A DNA stretch of 5,870 nucleotides from Syntrophomonas sp. UBA5432 (GTDB lineage: Bacteria; Bacillota; Syntrophomonadia; Syntrophomonadales; Syntrophomonadaceae): the NCBI GenBank assembly GCA_002424365.1, contig DIRQ01000067.1, positions 1-5,870 on the forward strand, read 5' to 3'. This document shows positions 1-5,571 of this stretch, in pieces. The position numbers and the translations under genes are program-made. Each line of letters begins with the position of its first letter. The stretch's first letter is position 1. The notes beneath the pieces are model-generated. The model was not told the DNA's origin, ran no database searches, and was given only the letters and a program-made list of their open reading frames with translations.

Positions 1-1
1 T

Positions 2-1456
2 GCGCTGGGTGATGCTATTGTAGCGGGATTGGTGCTGCGGAATGAGCATAACGATGTGTACCAGGATCTTCTTCAAAAAGCCAATATAATGAAAAGGTAT
101 GAAGAACTTATCACAGAATATGGTGGTACAGATACCTTCGAAGAAGGCCTCTATGGTTCATCAGAGATGTTTGTAGATGCCTTTATGGAGTTATACAATA
201 GCAATATTCTGAAAAGACAGGTCTTTGATAATATTCCCATAATGCAACTTATCAATGATGGGTATCTTACTGTAGATAACATTCCCCCAGACATAATTGA
301 CCGATTACTGGAAATGAGGGCTATTCAACCCATACTGACCCAAGAAGATTTCGAATTTTTAACCCAATTCGGGATACTGCGTAGCAATTTAAAATATGAA
401 AATGGTGCCATTATGGACGGAGAAACTAACTACTCTACGGACATGAGTGATGAAGCCAACCGGAGCAAGACAAGAAAGCTGTTAGGTAAAGAGCTTCGTA
501 ATGGTAGAGTAGTTGAGGGCGCTTTCTTTGTTGGTCCCCAAAAATTTTATCAATGGCTAAGAGATATGAGTGAAGAGGAACGACAGTTATTCGGCATGGC
601 AGGGGTAGAAAAGGTTAATCAGCTCTATGGTGGGGAAGAATTAAGAGCTTTGCAGAGGAAGGACGGTCGATTTATCAACACCGGTATGGTGGCTACGGTT
701 TTTGGAGGAATAGCCTCGGAACAGCTTAACGACGGCCAGGTTGTGGCTGGGATTGGAGGGCAGTATAATTTCGTCTCTATGGCTCATGCTCTACCTGATA
801 CCAGAAGCATTATAATGATAAAGAGTACTAGGGGGCAGGGGCGTAAGTTAAAGTCCAATATTGTATTCAGCTATGGTACCTGTTCGATACCCAGACATCT
901 TCGGGATATAGTTGTTACCGAATACGGTATTGCCGATGTGCGGGGTAAACCGGAAAAGCAGGTTATTGCCGAGATTATTAATGTAGCTGATTCAAGGTTC
1001 CAGGAGCAACTATTGGCCCAGGCTAAAAAAGCAGGTAAAATTCCGATAGATTATGAGATCCCGGAAGAATACAGGCATAACACGCCGGAGAAACTGAAAG
1101 CTCTGTTGGCACCGTATCAGGCCCAGGGTTATTTTCCGCGTTTCCCGTTTGGAACCGATTTTACAGAAGATGATGCTAATTTAGTGGGAGCATTAACAGG
1201 GTTCCAAAAATTTGCTGCTGGATACCCGGGTAAAATGACTATGGCATTACTCCTCGAATTATTCCGACCTATCCCCCAAACAGCTCACCACCATTTACAG
1301 AGGATGGAGCTTTTTAAGCCTTCATCGATTAAAGAGAGGCTGTTTAGAAAAATTGTAGTTCTAGCCTTAAGACATAGTGGCTACTTTAATAAATCTGTTT
1401 TTCAAGAGGAATTATTCTTATCCCAAAACATAAACGAAACAATAATTAACCATTAA
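2..1456 (+). CDS. Acetyl-CoA hydrolase/CoA-transferase family protein, C-terminal part (5' end outside window)
   Basis: This is a long-form family I CoA-transferase/acetyl-CoA hydrolase, which moves CoA between acyl groups or hydrolyses acyl-CoA in the cytoplasm. The frame is open from base 2, and the first residues (LGDAIVAGLVLRNEHNDVY) match the middle of the family, so the gene starts upstream; the TTG at 29 is not a real start. About 484 residues are visible, out of an estimated 640-720 for the long form. GLYGSSEM carries the probable catalytic Glu (nt 164-166) that forms the glutamyl-CoA thioester. GIGGQYNF (nt 749 on) is the glycine-rich CoA/oxyanion loop. VVTEYGIADVRG (to nt 946) and FPFGTDFTEDD are C-terminal domain signatures. 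No signal peptide or membrane segment is visible. The last 13 codons overlap the end of the convergent feoB permease gene. The substrate cannot be told from sequence. Confidence 0.9.
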   Translation, partial: ALGDAIVAGLVLRNEHNDVYQDLLQKANIMKRYEELITEYGGTDTFEEGLYGSSEMFVDAFMELYNSNILKRQVFDNIPIMQLINDGYLTVDNIPPDIIDRLLEMRAIQPILTQEDFEFLTQFGILRSNLKYENGAIMDGETNYSTDMSDEANRSKTRKLLGKELRNGRVVEGAFFVGPQKFYQWLRDMSEEERQLFGMAGVEKVNQLYGGEELRALQRKDGRFINTGMVATVFGGIASEQLNDGQVVAGIGGQYNFVSMAHALPDTRSIIMIKSTRGQGRKLKSNIVFSYGTCSIPRHLRDIVVTEYGIADVRGKPEKQVIAEIINVADSRFQEQLLAQAKKAGKIPIDYEIPEEYRHNTPEKLKALLAPYQAQGYFPRFPFGTDFTEDDANLVGALTGFQKFAAGYPGKMTMALLLELFRPIPQTAHHHLQRMELFKPSSIKERLFRKIVVLALRHSGYFNKSVFQEELFLSQNINETIINH

Positions 1457-2812
1457 AGTCACCAAAATTCCCAGGGCCAGGGGAAGTAGGGCAGCAAATA
1501 TGGTCCAGCGGGCACTGCGGGTCTCTTTGAAAATGGTATAAAGGGTGGTACCGCAGGGAAAATGGAGCAGGGAAAAAAGCATTACGCAGAGGGCGGTAAT
1601 CCAGGTCCAGCCATGGTCCAGCAATAGGGTCCGCAATGCGTTCAGGCTATCCAGTTCCAACATAGAGCCGGCTGATAAATAGCCCATGATAAGGATGGGT
1701 AGAACAATCTCATTGGCGGGTAGTCCTAACAGGAAGGCGATGAGGATAATGCCGTCCATGCCCATAAGTTGGCCCAGGGGGTCGAGCCAACCGGCTATTA
1801 ATGCAAATATACTGGTATCGGCAACAAAACTGTTAGCCAATACCCAGGTCAAGGCTCCTGCCGGGGCAGCGATGACCACGGCCCGCCAGAGTACAAATAA
1901 AGTGCGGTCCAGCAGGGAGCGGATGAGGATTTGGCCCAGTTGGGGTTTCCGAAAAGGAGGAAGCTCCAGTACAAAGAAGGAAGAAACTCCTCGTAAAAGG
2001 GTGCGGGATAACAAGTAAGAAACCAAAAGGCTGGTTAATATTCCCGTCATTATTATCGCTACCACTGCCAGGGTAGCCAGCATGGAGCTATAGGTTCGGG
2101 CAACCAGGGTACCCATAAAGATAGTAGCCAGGGCTATAAGAGTGGGGAAACGGCCATTGCAGATGGAAAAGGTATTGGTGAGTATGGCTATTAATCGTTC
2201 CCGGGGGGAATCAATGATACGGCAGGAAGTAACCCCGGCAGCATTACAGCCAAAACCCATACACATGGTCAAACACTGTTTACCGTGGGCTCCCGCCCGA
2301 CGGAAGAGGTTATCCATATTAAAGGCTACCCGGGGTAGATAACCCAGGTCCTCCAGCAGGGTAAAAAGGGGGAAGAATATAGCCATGGGGGGGAGCATAA
2401 CCGAGACTACCCAGGCCAGGGAACGATACGCACCCTGAATTAATATCCCGGTTAACCAGGCCGGCGCACCCAGTATGACAAAAAGATGGAGCAACTGCCC
2501 TTCTACCCAGAATAAGCCGCTGGCCAGTAATTGAGAGGGGTAGTTGGCTCCAGTTATGGTAATCCAGAGAACTAAAGTTAATAGTAACAACATCATAGGA
2601 AAACCAAGCCAGCGGGAGGTCAGGATACCGTCTAATCTGGCCTCCAGACCGGCTTGATATGGGTTTCCGGTTCTTACTACCTGGCTGGAAATGCCTTCAG
2701 CCTGCTGGTAGATGCCGCTTACTATACGGTCTTTAATATTGGGTACATTACCCGGCAGGAGAGGCTCAATTTCCCGGATTATTGATAGCCCGTGTTTATT
2801 TATTGTAGACAC
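1418..2812 (-). CDS. feoB: FeoB membrane permease half (split FeoB, nucleoside-recognition/Gate domain)
   Basis: This is the transmembrane part of the ferrous iron transporter FeoB, encoded as its own 464-residue protein. An N-terminal linker (1-60) leads to LDGILTSRWLGFP (60-72), the usual entry to the FeoB membrane domain. FFPLFTLLEDLGYLPR (146-161), MGFGCNAAGV (185-194) and NGRFPTLI (219-226) form the first Gate domain, with Cys189 and Cys218 in the positions of the pore-lining cysteines. PANEIVLP (365-372) and HFPCGTTLYTIFKET (417-431) belong to the second Gate/FeoB_C region. Roughly 8-10 hydrophobic segments are visible. There is no GTPase domain; that is the preceding gene, overlapping by 13 nt. 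The start is GTG at 2812, placed 10 nt after an AAGGAGG. Summed with the GTPase, the length (719) equals a normal fused FeoB. The stop lies inside the convergent CoA-transferase gene. Confidence 0.93.
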   Translation of the reverse strand: MSTINKHGLSIIREIEPLLPGNVPNIKDRIVSGIYQQAEGISSQVVRTGNPYQAGLEARLDGILTSRWLGFPMMLLLLTLVLWITITGANYPSQLLASGLFWVEGQLLHLFVILGAPAWLTGILIQGAYRSLAWVVSVMLPPMAIFFPLFTLLEDLGYLPRVAFNMDNLFRRAGAHGKQCLTMCMGFGCNAAGVTSCRIIDSPRERLIAILTNTFSICNGRFPTLIALATIFMGTLVARTYSSMLATLAVVAIIMTGILTSLLVSYLLSRTLLRGVSSFFVLELPPFRKPQLGQILIRSLLDRTLFVLWRAVVIAAPAGALTWVLANSFVADTSIFALIAGWLDPLGQLMGMDGIILIAFLLGLPANEIVLPILIMGYLSAGSMLELDSLNALRTLLLDHGWTWITALCVMLFSLLHFPCGTTLYTIFKETRSARWTIFAALLPLALGILVTLMVNYCFVYVLG

Positions 2813-3567
2813 AGGGCCATTTCCTCCTTCAATATACTTTCGGAGTAATTTTTATTTTTATTATCGGTGATATGATCTAGAACACTATATTCCCGCTCTA
2901 ATAAACGTAAAGCTACCCAGCGGCTGTTAATCCAATCGGGCAAATAAGGAGTCAGTCTTTTTGCAATCTCATTTATGGATGTTTCCAACTCCGGGTCATA
3001 AACAACCTGCCGTGGAGTGGTTACTATTTTTCCAGCAACCATATCGTCCAAAACATCCTTTAACCTGCTTAAACCCATCCCGCTACGGGCGGCGGTGCCT
3101 ACTACCGGTATTCCCAGCTGGTGGGCTAGCATATCGATATCTACACGAATTCCTTTTCTATCGGCTTCATCCATGAGATTTACACAAAGTACAACTTGAT
3201 CGGTGATTTCTAATATTTGCAATACTAAATTTAAATTACGTTCCAGACAGGTAGCGTCACATACAACTAGAGTAAGATCAGGGCGAGAAAAACAAATGAA
3301 ATTACGAGCTACTTGCTCATCGGTGGAGCTAGCATGCAGGGAATAAGTACCGGGCAGATCTACCAGGGTATAGTGCCGGTTACGATGGGAAAAGATACCT
3401 TCAGCTCTTGTTACCGTCTTTCCCGGCCAGTTGCCAGTGTGTTGTTTGAGTCCGGTTAAGCGGTTAAAAACTGTACTTTTGCCTACATTAGGGTTTCCAG
3501 CCAGGGCTATAACGAAATTTCTAGTAGCTTCCTGACCCTGAATTGGTAAAGAGGTAGTCTTAAGCAT
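2800..3567 (-). CDS. feoB: FeoB small GTPase domain protein (split FeoB, cytoplasmic half)
   Basis: This is the cytoplasmic G-protein part of FeoB, a 255-residue separate protein expected to bind and hydrolyse GTP and gate the permease encoded next. G1 is GNPNVGKST (24-32). The G2/switch I region is QHTGNWPGKTV (42-52) with Thr44 or Thr51. G3 is DLPG (70-73), followed by the FeoB-typical TYSL. G4 is NLMD (130-133), and a G5-like TAARSGMGL spans 158-166. The helical GDI-like domain follows (about 190-235, ending RWVALRLLEREYSVL). The protein then stops after a hydrophilic Asn/Lys-rich tail, just where fused FeoBs run into their first membrane helix. The ATG at 3567 has a GAAAGGAGA Shine-Dalgarno with about 6 nt spacing. 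It lies 22 nt after feoA, so it belongs to the same operon. All motifs are intact, so this is not a decayed fragment. Confidence 0.95.
   Translation of the reverse strand: MLKTTSLPIQGQEATRNFVIALAGNPNVGKSTVFNRLTGLKQHTGNWPGKTVTRAEGIFSHRNRHYTLVDLPGTYSLHASSTDEQVARNFICFSRPDLTLVVCDATCLERNLNLVLQILEITDQVVLCVNLMDEADRKGIRVDIDMLAHQLGIPVVGTAARSGMGLSRLKDVLDDMVAGKIVTTPRQVVYDPELETSINEIAKRLTPYLPDWINSRWVALRLLEREYSVLDHITDNKNKNYSESILKEEMALCLQ
2823..2829 (-). promoter_or_regulatory. Ribosome binding site for the FeoB permease
   Basis: AAGGAGG on the minus strand lies inside the last codons of the GTPase gene and 10 nt before the GTG at 2812. It is the main evidence that the permease is initiated separately and is not the product of a frameshift. 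The ATG between them (2820-2818) is in the GTPase frame and meets the stop after six codons. Ribosomes finishing the GTPase at 2800 end 12 nt past the first base of the GTG, so termination-reinitiation coupling is likely. Confidence 0.75.
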
Positions 3568-3589
3568 ATATTCTCCTTTCTAATCAGCA

Positions 3590-3841
3590 TTAGTTTGTAT
3601 CCACCAGTATCTGGCGGGCATCTTCGTTTCGTAGGGCTATTAGCGTTCCCTTAATTAAATAGGCAGTAGGATTACCTGCCGGGCTGCGCCGGATGACTTT
3701 TACTCTTGAACCGGGCACTAAACCTAAATCAAGCAGTCGGCGTCGATTAGCACCAATAGTTAGGATATTTACTACCCGGGCACTGCCTCCGACGGGGATG
3801 TCTTTTAAAGATAGAGGGTTGGAAATAATTATTTTCTTCAC
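3590..3841 (-). CDS. feoA: FeoA-type SH3-like ferrous iron transport protein
   Basis: This small cytoplasmic protein (83 residues, typical FeoA size) is required with FeoB for Fe(II) uptake and is thought to bind and modulate FeoB. The SH3-like beta-barrel signature is clear: LSLKDIPVGGSARVV (10-24), the basic GANRRRLLDLGLVPGS (30-45), VKVIRRSPAGNPTAYLIKGTL and IALRNEDARQILV at the end. It is the first gene of the feo operon, 22 nt before the GTPase. The annotated start is GTG at 3841, but this GTG is itself part of a GAGGTG Shine-Dalgarno-like sequence and has no well-placed ribosome site before it. The frame is closed 6 nt upstream by TAG. The next codons (AAG AAA ATA ATT ATT) offer only non-standard starts. 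The gene itself is certain; its first residue is not. Confidence 0.94.
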   Translation of the reverse strand: MKKIIISNPLSLKDIPVGGSARVVNILTIGANRRRLLDLGLVPGSRVKVIRRSPAGNPTAYLIKGTLIALRNEDARQILVDTN

Positions 3842-3844
3842 CTC
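3839..3844 (-). promoter_or_regulatory. GAGGTG overlapping the feoA start (ambiguous ribosome binding site/start)
   Basis: The minus strand reads AGAAAGAGGTGAAGAAAATAATT. GAGGTG is the only Shine-Dalgarno-like sequence near feoA and contains the GTG used as the apparent start. As a ribosome site it would be 6 nt from ATA and 9 nt from the first ATT, the rare start type best known from infC. Either initiation occurs at GTG with poor support, or at a rare ATA/ATT codon. Confidence 0.4.
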
Positions 3845-3886
3845 TTTCTATTACGGGATATAGCTATTTACTCCAGAACTGTTTAG

Positions 3887-3941
3887 AAAAAATTCGCCGA
3901 GCGTGCCTAGTAAGCCTTCCGGTAAGAAAGTTGCAGTCGGC
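3887..3941 (-). terminator. Weak attenuator-like hairpin in the feo leader
   Basis: On the minus strand GCCGA (3941-3937) can pair with TCGGC (3900-3896). Within the 36-nt loop, CTTTC-TTACC-GGAAG forms a second small hairpin. The structure is followed by GAA and then six Ts (3892-3887). That is the general shape of an intrinsic terminator between the feo promoter and feoA. However, the closing stem is only 5 bp and the loop is long, so this may be a coincidence. Confidence 0.22.
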
Positions 3942-3957
3942 TAACTTTAAAATTATC

Positions 3958-3969
3958 CTAATATATTAG
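3958..3969. promoter_or_regulatory. 12-bp perfect palindrome upstream of feoA
   Basis: CTAATATATTAG is an exact palindrome about 117 bp upstream of feoA, just downstream of the proposed feo promoter. A symmetric AT-rich site here fits a dimeric repressor operator. On the minus strand it continues into TTAGGATAATTTTAA, which is only loosely like a DtxR/IdeR half-site. Assignment to any regulator is a guess. Confidence 0.3.
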
Positions 3970-4014
3970 ATTTGCAGTGAGTTGGTGTTTGTCCGAAGGG
4001 GGTTAATACGAATA

Positions 4015-4030
4015 AAGATATAGTTATCTT
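4015..4030. promoter_or_regulatory. Operator-like palindrome over the feo -10 region
   Basis: AAGATA-TAGT-TATCTT is a 6+6 bp inverted repeat with a 4-bp centre. It covers the candidate feo -10 box (4022-4017 on the minus strand). Position and symmetry suit a repressor that blocks RNA polymerase. The DtxR/MntR protein of this window or a Fur-type repressor are possible binders. The sequence is not clearly the same as the palindrome in front of the DtxR/MntR gene. Confidence 0.35.
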
Positions 4031-4044
4031 GTGAATAACTTCAA
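4017..4044 (-). promoter_or_regulatory. Candidate promoter for feoA-feoB
   Basis: On the minus strand TTGAAG (4044-4039) and TATATC (4022-4017) are separated by 16 bp, a fair but not strong sigma-A match. Transcription would start near 4010, giving a leader of about 165 nt before feoA. The palindrome at 4015-4030 overlaps the -10. Confidence 0.35.
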
Positions 4045-4087
4045 AATGAGAAATTGACTGGTTGTTTTGAGTGAGGGGTAAGGAGTG

Positions 4088-4201
4088 ACCCGGCACTCAA
4101 CGGAACGTTTAGGGAAAATCCTTACTAGAAACAAAAAAGTCTGGTAAGGACGGAAAAAAACTTTAAGCGTTGGGCTGAGTGCCGAGATACGGCCTCCGGG
4201 T
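4088..4201. other. Nested inverted-repeat block, possible structured RNA or cruciform
   Basis: Four complementary sets nest here. ACCCGG (4088-4093) pairs with CCGGGT (4196-4201). CACTCA (4094-4099) pairs with TGAGTG (4176-4181), extendable to GGCACTCA/TGAGTGCC if the outer helix opens. AACGTTTAGGG (4104-4114) pairs with CTTTAAGCGTT (4161-4171) over 11 positions. TCCTTAC (4119-4125) pairs with GTAAGGA (4144-4150). A small CCG-AGATA-CGG hairpin (4182-4192) fills the remaining side, giving a three-way junction. Three pairs of the 11-bp helix are G-U if the plus strand is the RNA, but A-C mismatches on the minus strand. This favours the plus strand, though the neighbouring genes are on the minus strand. 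I could not match it to a known riboswitch class. Confidence 0.45.
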
Positions 4202-4217
4202 ATGACCGGTTATGGCT

Positions 4218-4952
4218 TTATCCGCCCAGGGCGCAGAAGCGCTGCAGGCCCATGAGATGACAGGCGGCGGCACCGCTGGTACCAAAGAAGAGTGCTGGTT
4301 TCTGTTTAGTGTAATCGGTGATAGTGGAGTTTACCACGGTGCTGCCAGTAGCTACAATAACATCGCACCACTCCAGTACTTCACCAGTTACCTCATACCC
4401 TTCAACCTGTACTTCCGATTTTATCTTCCCAATATTATCAGGGTCCAAATCCACCACCCGCAGGGAAAACGTTTCGGCTAGTTTCTCCAGCATAGCTGGC
4501 TGGTACCCAATAAGGGCTACCCGGGGGTTACCAAACTCTTCCTTAATATATTCAACCAGCTCCCCGGCACACTTTTCCGGTTGGTCGTCATGGCAATGGA
4601 TAGTTTTCTCAATCAAGCCCAGGTAACGGCATATAGCGTTCATGCTGGCTACCAGTACTGCCCGGTCAAAATTGCTTTCTGGTGGATTGTTTAAGACCTC
4701 CTTCAAGGTACCTTTAAAGTTACCCGCCATATCAGTAAAAGCCTGTCCTTTGCATCCCTTGAATTCGGCTTGCATCAGCTTTTCTTTACCTTTAACAATA
4801 GGATAGTCCTTCCTGGTGGGATTTCCTATGGCCTCTTCAACCGAAAGAGCCCGGCCGGCGATAACGATTTCCTCATCCAAAAGATTATTGGTTTCTACTA
4901 TTTTCCGAAAACGCTTTATCAGTTCAGAATAAAAATCTCCCTGTGTACTCAT
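4218..4952 (-). CDS. DUF4213/DUF364 Rossmann-like protein, putative heavy-metal chelation
   Basis: This 244-residue soluble protein belongs to Pfam PF04016 (DUF364) with the N-terminal DUF4213 domain. The family's first structure, Dhaf4260 of Desulfitobacterium, combined an enolase-N-like and a Rossmann-like fold, and a role in heavy-metal chelation was proposed; the true reaction is unknown. The N-terminal part carries GNPTRKDYPIVKGKEKL (43-59), QAEFKGCKGQAFTD (61-74) and ASMNAICRYLGL (102-113). HCHDDQPEKC (119-128) is a possible metal-ligand cluster. The C-terminal Rossmann-like part carries ALIGYQPAM (146-154), VVDLDPDNIG (166-175), WCDVIVATGSTVVNST (195-210) and FFGTSGAA (222-229). The ATG at 4952 has an AGGAGGA ribosome site about 6 nt ahead. 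The gene lies between a metal-dependent repressor and feoAB on the same strand, which supports a metal-related role by association only. Confidence 0.88.
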   Translation of the reverse strand: MSTQGDFYSELIKRFRKIVETNNLLDEEIVIAGRALSVEEAIGNPTRKDYPIVKGKEKLMQAEFKGCKGQAFTDMAGNFKGTLKEVLNNPPESNFDRAVLVASMNAICRYLGLIEKTIHCHDDQPEKCAGELVEYIKEEFGNPRVALIGYQPAMLEKLAETFSLRVVDLDPDNIGKIKSEVQVEGYEVTGEVLEWCDVIVATGSTVVNSTITDYTKQKPALFFGTSGAAACHLMGLQRFCALGG

Positions 4953-4997
4953 TCCTAATCCTCCTGTATATAATGAAGCAAACCACTTCCCAATTTA

Positions 4998-5026
4998 ATT
5001 ATACCCGGTCGGCATTGATAATTAAA
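4998..5026 (-). promoter_or_regulatory. Candidate promoter for the DUF364 gene
   Basis: On the minus strand a perfect -10 TATAAT (5003-4998) lies 17 bp from a weak -35 TTTAAT (5026-5021). The start would fall near 4991, about 40 nt before the ATG at 4952. Thus the DUF364 gene probably has its own promoter despite following the DtxR/MntR gene by only 111 bp. An inverted repeat GATAA-N7-TTATC (5017-5033) covers the -35. Confidence 0.5.
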
Positions 5027-5063
5027 ACTTATCTGTATACACTTAATGTTGACCCCTTACCTT

Positions 5064-5543
5064 TTATTTCTCAAGATTCTGAAAATTGTAAAAAGCCTGT
5101 AGCCATTCTGGATTATCTTCCATGAATTCAACCAGCAACATTATTTTCTCAATAGTTTCGGGACTGATATAATGCTCTATCTTTTCAGTTTCCTCCAACA
5201 ACTGATCTTTAACCCCTATGATACCTAAAAAGCGCTCCAGGGTCTCATGCCTTTTTAATAAATATTGCCCGTGTTTGCGCCCCTTTTTGCTGAGTTCTAT
5301 TACTCCATACTTTTCAAACTGCAGGTAACCCATTTCCGCCAATTTCTGAACCATTTTACTTGCAGAAGGAGGCTGTACATTAAGGGCTGTTGCCAGGTCA
5401 CCCATTCGAGTATAGCCTTTCTCTTGGGCCAGGCGGTAAATCATCTCCAGGTAGTCTTCCATGCTCGCCGTAATAGCTTTAGTTTCCTGTTGTTTTATTT
5501 GATAACCACGAACGGTACGAAACTCGCGCCCCTGATCTCCCAT
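5064..5543 (-). CDS. DtxR/MntR-family metal-dependent transcriptional repressor
   Basis: This 159-residue cytoplasmic regulator binds DNA as a dimer when loaded with Mn(II) or Fe(II) and represses metal uptake genes. The winged helix-turn-helix covers about 25-88 (ASMEDYLEMIYRL, then YTRMGDLATALNVQPPSASKMVQKL, then YGVIELSKKG). All six ligands known from Bacillus MntR have counterparts: Asp30, Glu33, His99, Glu120, Glu123 and His124. Dimerisation helices follow, and there is no C-terminal SH3 domain, so it is MntR-sized and not DtxR/IdeR-sized. It has about 20 extra N-terminal residues relative to Bacillus MntR. The ATG at 5543 is supported by GGGAGGTGG a few nt upstream. A palindrome resembling an MntR box (5572-5589) lies just upstream, suggesting self-control. 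Whether it senses Mn or Fe cannot be decided; the feo neighbourhood argues for iron or both. Confidence 0.93.
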   Translation of the reverse strand: MGDQGREFRTVRGYQIKQQETKAITASMEDYLEMIYRLAQEKGYTRMGDLATALNVQPPSASKMVQKLAEMGYLQFEKYGVIELSKKGRKHGQYLLKRHETLERFLGIIGVKDQLLEETEKIEHYISPETIEKIMLLVEFMEDNPEWLQAFYNFQNLEK

Positions 5544-5571
5544 AAACCCACCTCCCAGGTATATTCGTTAA

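Larger units (their letters stand above)
3842..4217. other. Intergenic region between the DUF364 gene and feoA
   Basis: This 376-bp non-coding stretch has no convincing open reading frame. From the right it holds the nested inverted-repeat block (4088-4201), a short run of repeats of that block (4067-4084), the candidate feo promoter and its palindrome (4015-4044), a second palindrome (3958-3969) and the weak attenuator-like hairpin (3887-3941). No clear terminator with a T-run follows the DUF364 stop at 4218. Read-through into feoA therefore cannot be excluded. Confidence 0.6.

Noticed and set aside
1542..1554. AGGGTGGTACCGC on the plus strand, an exact-looking T-box antiterminator core.
   Set aside because: It is the reverse strand of the conserved FeoB motif HFPCGTT and sits inside a coding region. 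No specifier stem or downstream synthetase gene is present, so this is a codon coincidence.
1686..2342. Plus-strand open frames opposite the FeoB permease (1686-2018, 2142-2342).
   Set aside because: They mirror a well-conserved membrane protein on the other strand, have Arg/Ser-rich low-information products and no family features.
2803..2851. FeoB split as a sequencing frameshift or programmed -1 frameshift.
   Set aside because: The frames overlap here so a fusion is possible, but a strong Shine-Dalgarno precedes the permease GTG. No clear slippery heptamer is seen, and the split point is at a domain boundary. Kept as a check in the findings.
2961..3199. Plus-strand open frames opposite the FeoB GTPase.
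   Set aside because: They are shadows of a gene with intact G motifs. No ribosome sites or recognisable products.
4088..4201. Naming the structured block as a known riboswitch (cobalamin, SAM, c-di-GMP, molybdenum cofactor, NiCo, yybP-ykoY).
   Set aside because: I could not find the conserved core strings I remember for these classes on either strand. For the molybdenum cofactor class I do not recall the consensus well enough to decide, so it is left unclassified.
4212..4626. Plus-strand open frames opposite the DUF364 gene.
   Set aside because: They are antisense to a clear family member and lack ribosome sites and recognisable domains.
4770..5125. Plus-strand open frames 4770-4958 and 4943-5125 around the DUF364/DtxR gap.
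   Set aside because: They overlap two real minus-strand genes and the gap between them, lack a convincing ribosome site, and their products resemble nothing.
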